This document shows, piece by piece, positions 56,162 to 64,000 of a DNA stretch of 64,000 bases. Source of the stretch: Catonia carolina (lineage: Eukaryota; Arthropoda; Insecta; Hemiptera; Achilidae); the NCBI GenBank assembly GCA_035578175.1, contig JAQMRL010000016.1, forward strand, positions 2,605,501-2,669,500, written 5' to 3'. Below the pieces are notes generated by a model. That model had not been told where the DNA came from. It saw only the letters and a program-made list of their open reading frames with translations, and made no database searches. Position 1 is the stretch's first letter. Every line of letters starts with the position of its first letter. The position numbers were made by a program, and so were the translations under genes.

Positions 56162-56655
56162 TGGGAATTTTTTAATGTGCTCATGCGTCAGTGCTACCAC
56201 TAAGAATAATTAAAAGGGACATTTTACTTTCGAAAAGGGAATTTTTATTCAGAAAAGTTACCGCCATTCAGAGACTTGCTATCATGCTATTTTGAATGGA
56301 CTATATTTTGTTTTTTGTTATATCCATTATTATTTTTGTCATTATGCCATGAATCTTATGGCTCTTATTTTGTTATTTAAGCGTTTTTCATCTTGTGTAT
56401 AATTAAGTGCTCGATATTATATATGGTACTTTAACAAGGTGCAGTTTTATGGGAATATGGGTGGTTAGAGGATTTATTAGTAGTAATGACGGGTAATGTG
56501 TTTCTACAGGCCGTGCCACGATTTTCCAGGCTTGCCGTCCGACCGTTATTACGGTGCATACTATCTAAAGCGAAAACATTCCCTCGCGTTTATTTCATAT
56601 CACCCCATATAGGCTCAAACGATTTGTAACGTTTTACAAATGTAAATAACTTTTT
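56162..56655 (+). repeat. Local tandem duplication, copy 2
   Basis: Matches 54657-55135 closely. Begins inside the 193-bp MITE at an abrupt join ('aatgtaatgggaatttttt'). Confidence 0.75.
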
Positions 56656-57819
56656 TACATTGTTAAGCAAACAAAGAAATATTGCATTAATTTCTATAAA
56701 TAAACCTCAGAAAAAAGTAGATAAGCCTAATGTATACGTTTATGTAAATAAAGACAAACAATTTGTAATTGTTATTATTAATAATGAAAATGTTAGTGAT
56801 TATTTTAAGGGTATTTAGAGACGGTAAACGCGTTGGCACGCGTTTACCGCACGGCGGCCAACATTGAGCGGTAGTGGACATGAATGAGATGCGTGTGTAT
56901 TAACAACCATTGAAAAATGTAATGTCGCATCAACTGCATGTTACCGTTGTATCATGTGACACCGTCTGTCTGTACCCAGCCTAATATGTCATTGTTTATG
57001 GTTTATATTTTCAACAACACTAACTGTAATATGTTACACTAAAACGATAGTAGAATGACTCACTAGGCATTACAACAGCGAGCTTGGAAATGTGTGGCGC
57101 GCGCACGCGGCCTATATAAATAATTTCACTAATTCCATCACTACCTCGCCAATTAACCTTTAGCTCTGTTCTTTACTGGAGATCCATTCAAATATTGTAG
57201 TCTCTCTCTTGCCAACAAATACGTTTTCTAATAAAGTTGTGTAAATAATTGTGTTAAAAATTGAGGTCTGCTTATGGCATTTTTAAATATTTCAACTGAG
57301 TCCCAACTGTATTTTTTATAAAGGCGGTTTCAACCGCGTGGTATTTGCACAGCGTTAGTGAAACGTGTCATTTAATAACTTTGCATATTTTATTTTGACA
57401 ACTAATACTTCACACTTGTGAGTACTGCATTGAGTAAAAACTGGGGAAACAATGTTGTTGATCTTTTGAAATATTTTCACAGTTGGGAAATGGAACGGCA
57501 AGTAATCAAGACTGTAAATATAAGGAGATTACCAAACAGTAATACCTCCTATACATTTGTAACTGGAAAAATTTCAACTTGCAGACTAGGAAACCATTGT
57601 CAGGACAAAGTAATGTGGACGCATGTTACTGCTTACTTGTAAAATGTAAATCATGAACCAATGACAATCAGTTGATAGTAACTGGGCACTTAACAGTTTC
57701 ACAAATAGAAGTGTTCAATGTTTAAACAAAATTATATCGTGACAATATCTGAAAGGAAAGATTGTTGAAGAATTCTCTAAATGTACCGACATTTGAAAGG
57801 TGTTAATTTAAATAATAAC
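56656..57819. other. Conserved gene-free block with TATA box (unit 3)
   Basis: Matches 33720-34859. TATA box at 57113-57120; a perfect 11-bp stem at 56822-56849. The GTG-started frame at 57418-57642 differs from its unit 2 counterpart mostly by replacement changes and is not supported as coding. Confidence 0.45.
57113..57120 (+). promoter_or_regulatory. TATA box (TATATAAA), unit 3
   Basis: Counterpart of 34157-34164, preceded by GCGCGCGCACGCGG. Confidence 0.4.
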
Positions 57820-58278
57820 GGGTGTTTTATTGAGGACACAAACCTGATTATAAGAAGATAGAAGTAATACATTGGTAAATTTTCTGTCCCCTAATCGGTA
57901 TGTTGGCAACAGTGTACTCAAAGCCAACAACTTAAGACAGTTAAAATGTTCTAGTCAAGCATTAGTGTGGTGACAGCAGTCATTTCGTTATATTGTGTCA
58001 GCAATGGTTGTTTCCAAGGAAAAGATTGTGGCTTTTAACATAGGGTTGCATTCTTAATAAAAACACCCGTAGAGTATTTTATTACTAAAACCATTGCTGA
58101 CACAATATAACGAAACGACTGCTGTCACCACACTAATGCTTGGCTGGAACATTTTAACTGTCGTAGGTAATTGGCCTTGAGTGCACTGTTGCCAACATAC
58201 CGATTGGGGGACAGAAAATTTACCGATATATTACTTCTATCTTCTTATAATCAGGGTTGCATCCCTAATAAAACACCC
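57820..58278. mobile_element. 459-bp foldback MITE (unit 3)
   Basis: GGGTGTTTTATT at the left and its exact inverse AATAAAACACCC at the right, with arms of about 190 bp. Same insertion as 34860-35316, carried by duplication. Confidence 0.8.
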
Positions 58279-58519
58279 TATAATAGTAGTAAATAAGAAA
58301 TGGGTTTCTGAGAAATAGAAATATAACGCACAAATGGTTACATGTAGCTTATTGTTGTACGGCTACCTAAAGGAGTCGGGTATCTAATTAGATAATTGGC
58401 TCTTTTTGTAACCATTCTATTCAATTATGATGAGTGTATTTTTATTATTATATAGAAAATCTCTGTCCTTCTCGTGACTTGCATAGCTTCATGTATGTAA
58501 GGGAGCACACCGTTTTGGA

Positions 58520-58859
58520 GTTGAGTCTTTGATCTGGCAGTGAGTCATTCTGTGTACGAGTACGCCTGCCAAGAGATCCACCGTAAAATGTAGACACAAA
58601 TAATCGTTGTTATCTTTGTAAGTAGGACTTAGTTTAAAGTAAGTGCAAAATAGTCTTGCAATTGGTTAAGTTTACGTCATAAATTTATTGTAATTATTGG
58701 GTTATTTCTTATAAGTAATTTAATTGTAGGTTTAAGACACTTAAATTGTTCTTGTAATTTTTAGTTTGCAATAAATAATACTTGTAATTCTTAAACTATA
58801 GTGTGTTAATTATTTAATTTACCTAGATCCCGAAACGGATCTTAGAGATAAGTGTCACA
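58520..58859 (+). mobile_element. LTR 3' portion, unit 3
   Basis: Counterpart of 35560-35897, ending 'tgtcaca' at 58859. The initiator-like area reads CAGTGAGTCATTC, closer to the LTR at 46867 than the unit 2 copy. Confidence 0.55.
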
Positions 58860-58978
58860 ATACATTATTGTCTAATGACTGGATGTGTAAGTTCAGTTGA
58901 GGCTGTCAACTAAATACATAATTTGGATTCGGTTATATTGTAATAATCTATTTCCAGCTTGTCATATTTAGTCTGTTC

Positions 58979-59185
58979 TACTTTCTCTGGATTATATGAA
59001 TATATAGGAAAGAAAGTATTGTTTTAATGTTGATTTTTCGCAGGATTACATGTTTTCAGACCCCCTGAACCCAAAAAAACATGTTTTTTGCGATTGGTCT
59101 TTTTGTGAACAGAACTTCTCAAGAATAGTACTGTGTATGGAGTTGAAACTTAAAACTTTGGAGCGCTACTAAATAAACATTTGCA
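58979..59185 (+). repeat. Truncated D repeat at the unit 4 start
   Basis: Outer end ACTTTCTCTGG followed by the 'ccctgaacccaaaaaaacatg' block, then decays. Unit 4 lacks the old SINE S1 seen at the start of units 1-3. Confidence 0.6.
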
Positions 59186-59290
59186 TAAATAAACCTTCAC
59201 CTTGCCAAGTAGACTATTGGCATACATGGTTTAATTTCGAATTGATTTTTCACTATCATCCGTTACCTATTATAAAATATTTTCATATAC

Positions 59291-59630
59291 AGTTCAGCCG
59301 CTCTTAGTTTGCTCTAACTGTAAACAAAGCAAAGCCAGCTACTACAGGCTGCACGCTAGAGTCCACCACTTTATGGATGTGGTATTACTATTAAGTTAAC
59401 TATGTTTTAAATTATAACTACTTAAAGTATTTAAAACATCAGTCCTGATATGATGTATGCCTAACAATTTCATCTATAAAAGTACTTTTAAAAGTATTTT
59501 GTATTTAAATACTTTTGGAAGTATTTTGTTGTTACTTTTTAATCAGCGTGTACACATTTTTACAAATAATGCGCATGCTCAGTGACGTCATTATTTGTTT
59601 ACATTAGGAGCAAACTAAGAGAGGCTGGAC
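59291..59630. mobile_element. 340-bp MITE with ~35-bp inverted repeats
   Basis: Left 59293-59327 and right 59594-59629 share CTCTTAGTTTGCTC and GTAAACAA in inverted order. The core contains a 'aaagtatttaaaa'-type palindrome. Superfamily and target duplication are not clear. Confidence 0.65.
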
Positions 59631-59675
59631 TTTAGATACCTTTTTATTTTGCTGTATCGTTATATGGTAACTAAA

Positions 59676-59825
59676 ATGAATGACATTTTGAAAAGTAAGA
59701 AGTGGAGTGGTGATGAACAGCTTCCTTGTTTGTGGGACGTACACTCTTCGTCTTATAAAAACAGGCCTCCAAACTATCAATACCAATGTAACAAATCACT
59801 CTTCTGCAAGCTTCCACCAACTTGA
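59676..59825 (+). pseudogene. MADF-domain-like fragment
   Basis: A 49-codon plus-strand ORF (ATG to TGA) with KKWSGDEQ followed by LPCLWDVHSSSYKNR. In MADF domains (Adf-1-like DNA binders, also accessory proteins of PIF/Harbinger transposons) a WS..E start, about ten helix residues, then 'CLWD....YKNR' is typical. Here the helix between DEQ and LPCLW is missing and the domain stops after YKNR. So this is most likely a degraded exon or transposon relic, not a working gene. It sits next to a MITE in the only stretch (59.2-60.1 kb) not repeated in the window. Confidence 0.45.
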
Positions 59826-60170
59826 CACTGCACAACAGCAAAATAAAATGAAACTGGTGCGACAAAAAGCGTTTAATGTGTAAACCTCTACTGGCATCAA
59901 TACTAGTGCCAGCAAATCGTTGCACGTGTAAATGCGCCTTTAAAGGGATCAGTTAAGGATGGATGATGACAAAAATTTAATGCCAGAGAACATCCGAGGT
60001 GAAATGGTTCACTCACAGAAAGATCTAATGGAATTAACGAGACTGATTAACAGAATGGTAACGAATGTTTTTTAGTGTTTCTAATGTTCGTATAATAATC
60101 ATTGGTATCATTTCCCTGAATTCAATACTTCATATCAGACTTAAATAAAAATCAATTAATACATGATTTT
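59826..60170. other. Unique gene-free stretch, one short ORF
   Basis: Contains a 38-codon plus ORF at 59959-60075 (starts MDDDKNLMPENIRGE) with possible flanking splice signals (ATCAG before, ATG|GTAACG inside). I do not recognise it and would not call it a gene from this alone. Confidence 0.25.
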
Positions 60171-60177
60171 TGAGGTT

Positions 60178-61480
60178 TTTTTTCCAACTAGGAGACTCCA
60201 AGGGGAATATAGGACATGTCAAGATAAGACTGATAAACTAAAAGTTTATCACAATGATAAATTCATCACTTACTACCAAAAATTTTTTTCTGCTCGTACT
60301 GCTTACTTCAGTAGGATTGTCATTAACTCATTGTATCAAATATCACAAAAAATTAAAAAGTCAAACACAATGAAAAATTCATCGCTTACCAATAATTTTT
60401 CCCTGCTACTGCTTAACTCAGTAGGCTTGTCATGAAACCCTTTGTATCAAATAGTACACAATATATTATGTTTAATTAGAAGTTAAATACTTTTCAACCA
60501 TAAACAATTTAGGAAAGGAATTTGTGCTCACTGTAAAATTTTTCATCAATCAAACATAGTTTTAGCTTTTTTTAAATTAATTAAATTGTCACTACTTTTT
60601 AAACCTTGTGGCAATTTATTGATGTATTTTCTACCTGCATAATATGGTTTTTGTTCAAACAATTTAGTGTTGTGATTAGCAACATAATAATCGATTCTGT
60701 TTCTTGTGAAGTGGTTGTGAACATCTAAATTCTGTAAAAAGGTATTCTGCTTTACTTTCATTATCACTTCAAAATGTACAAAGAAGGAAGTGTGAGCAAT
60801 TTAAAGAGCTAAGAGTAATTTAAAGAGCTGTTTGCAGCTCTTTAAATAGTGATTTGCATGAGGTAAGGTGTTTGACTCCCATCCCATTATACACCTAATA
60901 GCTTTTTCTGTATTTTAAAAACTCATGCCATGTTACACTGTGATGAATTACCCCATACTAATATGGCATACCTGATATGAGATTAAATTAAACCATGATA
61001 AGCTGGCATTAGCAATTTTTTATCATTTAATCTGGCAATTTCTTTTAATGCAAATACCCAGATGATATTTTACTACAAATATGATCAGTATAATAATCCC
61101 ATTATAGAGACCTATCTAGTGACACTCCTAGAAACTGCACTGTTTGCACATGACATGATCTAGGATATTATTTTTTGTAAAGACATTCACTTCTCTGTTT
61201 TCCCTTACATTGTGTTTGTTTTTGAACTGTAAGTACTGACACTCTTTCCCATTAACTGTTAACATTAATTCATTCAGAAAGTGGACTACAGATTCTATGC
61301 TAATACGTGACGTATTCACTTCGAGACTACCTACAAGTAAACTTTTGTTTATGATTGAAGTATAATCAGCAAACAGATGTAACCAATGGTTGAAGCTTTT
61401 ACTTATTTCATGTGATTGTTCTATATAATTAAATTCCTTTGTAGTATCAATATTATAATTATTTTAAAAACGTATCTACA
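60178..61480 (-). mobile_element. Older LINE copy (L2b terminus) with RT core deleted
   Basis: Ends in the CTTGGAGTCTCC-type terminus at 60185. Encodes C-terminal pieces (60546-60767) and the block before the catalytic core (61128-61319). At about 61380 it jumps from the FAD-box region straight to the pre-RT region, so the RT core is deleted. It is joined to the same non-coding block as the LINEs of units 1-3. Confidence 0.7.
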
Positions 61481-62613
61481 CCGCATAGTTGCGGTATCTA
61501 GCGGCAGTTTTTCTATTTACAGAATGGACGCTTTTCGTATTAGGTTAAAAGGAAAGTGATCGTGTGTTTGTAATAATTAAACGTGAAGAAAACAATTAGT
61601 ACTATTAAACAGTTATAGGCTATTATAGAAAAGTGGATAGTGGGTTCAAAGAATCTGCAGTCGACCAAACTAACTTTGATTGGTAAATTGTTTTTTTGTT
61701 TTATTCACTAGATGAAGAGTATTAAAATCTTTTCAGGTTATGTTTGGGAGTCGAAACTTATAAAAAGTTTAATAGAGGATGTGTATTCGGTTATTCTAAT
61801 CAAGTGTACTGGGCACTGCAGATTTAATTAGAGACGGTTTTGTGTTCAGTTGTGAAAAATATTTGGTCAGTGTTTACAAGATGCAACTTGTTTCATTTGG
61901 CCTAGGGTCATGCCCTGTAACGTGGTCCAGAAATAATGAATCTAGTTACTTGATTATTTTAAAAATTAATAATCTTTTAAAGAACGATTCTGCATATTAT
62001 ATTGACTATTGACATATTATTTTTGATTATTTTGACTGAGTATTGTTTGACAAGGTCAGCGGTTTTTACAACTTCTGAGCTTCAATGAAACATGATAGTA
62101 CACGAGATTCTATTAATCCAAATTAATATTCAATCGTTGAAGGCAAACCCAACTTATTTATTTGTACCGAAGGTTAAGTTGTAAGTTGTAAAACATAACC
62201 TCAAATTCGGAATTGAAATTTATTTAAAGCCGGGTTTTTAAAAACAGTTCAAATGTATAAAATACTCACCCATTGTTAAACAAGCAAATTCTTCCCTTCC
62301 CAAATAATATTTTGAAAGATGCCCGTGACTTAATTGAGCAATTTGTTGAAAATAAATGTGTCATAGTTTGTAAAGAAAGGTAGCCAGTATAAATTTGAAG
62401 TATTAAACTAAGTCCAAGCGGTTAAATGGTTCATGTAAAGAAATCTATTAGACATTTTCTGTAGCATTGTCTTGTGCTGTTGCTGATTACAGGTGAAAAT
62501 GATTGGCTAGAAGTAACCATTGATATGAAAATATGTCCACATTGGTACATGCATGTATGGTGAATTACATTGTATTTCAGTTGGACCTAATGTTATTGTT
62601 TTCGTGTGCGCAG
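61481..62613 (+). other. Conserved non-coding block upstream of exon cassette (unit 4)
   Basis: Paralog of 3161-4257: ATCTTTTCAG at about 61736, GCTGATTACAG at about 62491 and the ATGAAAATATGT upstream ORF are all kept. No gene is seen. Confidence 0.4.
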
Positions 62614-62757
62614 GCAGCCTTGAAGTACACCACAACGTAAATTACTTGAGATACCATCCTGTGCTGGGACTGAATCTTAAATATCATTGGAAAAGGAAGT
62701 CTCATTGACAATTCAGTATCCAAGAAAACTAGCCAATTAAGTGAATTTTCATTAAAG
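62614..62757 (+). other. Candidate 5' non-coding exon (unit 4)
   Basis: 144 bp, acceptor CGTGTGCGCAG, donor TTAAAG|GTATGT. If the cassette belongs to the zinc-finger genes, its coding exon lies beyond 64000. Confidence 0.45.
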
Positions 62758-62969
62758 GTATGTTAATGTTAGTTTTATTTCATTAAAATTGATATTTTGT
62801 GAAATTCATTGTAATTTTTTCGGTTTTGATGTTCTGCTAAAGAGAAAAATTTAAAAAGGAATTTGTGCATACAGAATTAATAGTATTTGTGACTGTCTAT
62901 GGGAAAAGGGACCCAAGTCAAAAGTAAGGTTATGAGTGATTCTTGCAGACAAATTAATGCTGAAACAAT

Positions 62970-64000
62970 TATATTTAAGATTGCAGCGTTAATATGCACT
63001 TTAGAGCAAAATTGTATGCAATACAAGTTGTAGAGAATTTAAAAACCTACAACTTTTATTTCCAACATTTATTTAGTACAACGCTTTGTTTAGCAGAAGT
63101 TAGCAATTTTCTGTTTTTTTTTCTCATGAAAACATGTGAAAAAATTGTTTTTTAAGATTTCAGCCTTAGCATGCATTTTACAACAAAAGTGTATATAATC
63201 TAATTTATAAGAAAATTAAAACCTCAACAACTTTTATTTAGAGCATTTTTCTCTACAGAACCTAGTTTAGTGTGAAAGAGTCATATCCGTATTTTTAACC
63301 CAAACTAAGCTATTGTTTTTGTTTTGCGTGTTTCATTAATGATTAAAATAAGGTTATGTTTATTGAGGTTAGTTTTTTGTTTATTTCTAATGTTTTATTA
63401 CTAATGTTAGGTTATATTGTAATTATTTACATTTGCAAAAGAAAGTTGTGTGTGTTTTACACCAGATTTTCTTTCACCGTTATTTATAAAAAAAGTTTCA
63501 GATGAAAGTGGGTTAATATTTCATGGAGATGATATTGTTCAATTGGTGTTTACTCTCTTTGTCTCTGTCAGATGTCATCTCTTACTGATGTAACATTGTG
63601 TGCTGAATCATGTGATCTCTTCAAATAATTCATATCTGAAATAGTTAACATCCTGTAACAGATTTTTTTGAGGTCATCTCAAATGTAAAAATTCATAAAC
63701 TGACAAAGAATTAAAAAATTTTATTGTAATTTTACGTACAAGATAAAAGGTTTGTTTTTTATTTTAACAAATTGTATTTCTATTTGAATTAATACTAAGG
63801 AAACTAATCTAAAAAAATCTGGTGTCAAAAACTCACACAACTTTCTCTTGCCAATGAAAATAATTAACAATGTAACGTAACATTAGTAATAAAACATTAG
63901 AAATAAACAAAAAACTAACCTCAATAAACAAAACCAAATTTTAATCATGAGTGAAAAACACAAAATGAAAATCAACTTTAGTTTGCCTTAAAAATACAGA
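62970..64000. mobile_element. Palindromic D pair, spacer type 2 (unit 4, cut by window end)
   Basis: Plus arm 62970-63470, spacer 63471-63815 (about 60 bp shorter than in other units), minus arm from 63816 running off the edge. Confidence 0.65.

Noticed and set aside
1..64000. CRISPR array, operon or other prokaryotic system
   Set aside because: The regular repeats are zinc-finger codons, SINEs and D repeats; spliced genes, SINEs and mariner place the window in an animal genome.

Overview
This window looks like nuclear DNA of an animal, most likely an insect or other arthropod. It is AT-rich, with no operons or bacterial ribosome sites, and very little of it codes. The evidence includes C2H2 zinc-finger genes with splice acceptors and AATAAA signals, a mauritiana/cecropia-type mariner, jockey/CR1-like and RTE-like LINE remnants, several tRNA-derived SINEs, and an LTR with a TATA box plus a TCAGT-type initiator. 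I cannot name the order or species.

The window is a tandem array of degenerate segmental duplicates, each about 18-21 kb. Three complete units lie at about 1-15.7 kb, 15.7-35.9 kb and 35.9-58.9 kb; a fourth starts near 58.9 kb and runs off the end. A typical unit holds, in order: (a) an old SINE and a truncated foldback-like repeat; (b) a dead minus-strand LINE; (c) a conserved block with a candidate 5' non-coding exon (strong acceptor, about 144 bp, GTAAGT/GTATGT donor); (d) palindromic foldback-like repeats; (e) a tRNA-SINE and more foldback-like repeats; (f) one intact plus-strand zinc-finger gene; (g) gene-free repeat-rich DNA.

The only convincing intact genes are three C2H2 zinc-finger paralogs at 10554-11576, 29785-31143 and 50163-51503. 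Each is a single coding exon opening just after a conserved TTTCAG. They share an almost identical Cys-rich N-terminal region of about 170 residues, followed by 6, 10 and 10 canonical fingers (plus one degenerate finger) whose DNA-contact residues differ strongly. This is the architecture of a lineage-specific, fast-evolving DNA-binding gene cluster. Fourth-unit LINE, exon cassette and foldback repeat are present at the right edge, so a fourth gene is predicted beyond base 64000.

The rest is a layered record of transposition: a full-length dead mariner (48781-50073), a probable solo LTR (46867-47663), SINEs with target-site duplications, nested SINEs, an RTE 3' end, a Tc1-like tail, several MITEs, and an abundant element called here the 'D repeat'. 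D has 13-bp inverted ends (ACTTTCTCTTGCC), about 178-bp internal repeats and a habit of forming head-to-head palindromes around a spacer. Paralogous units often supply the empty site, so insertions can be ordered. The only non-array sequence of note is 59.2-60.1 kb (a MITE and a MADF-like fragment). All calls come from reading the sequence; no database search was possible.
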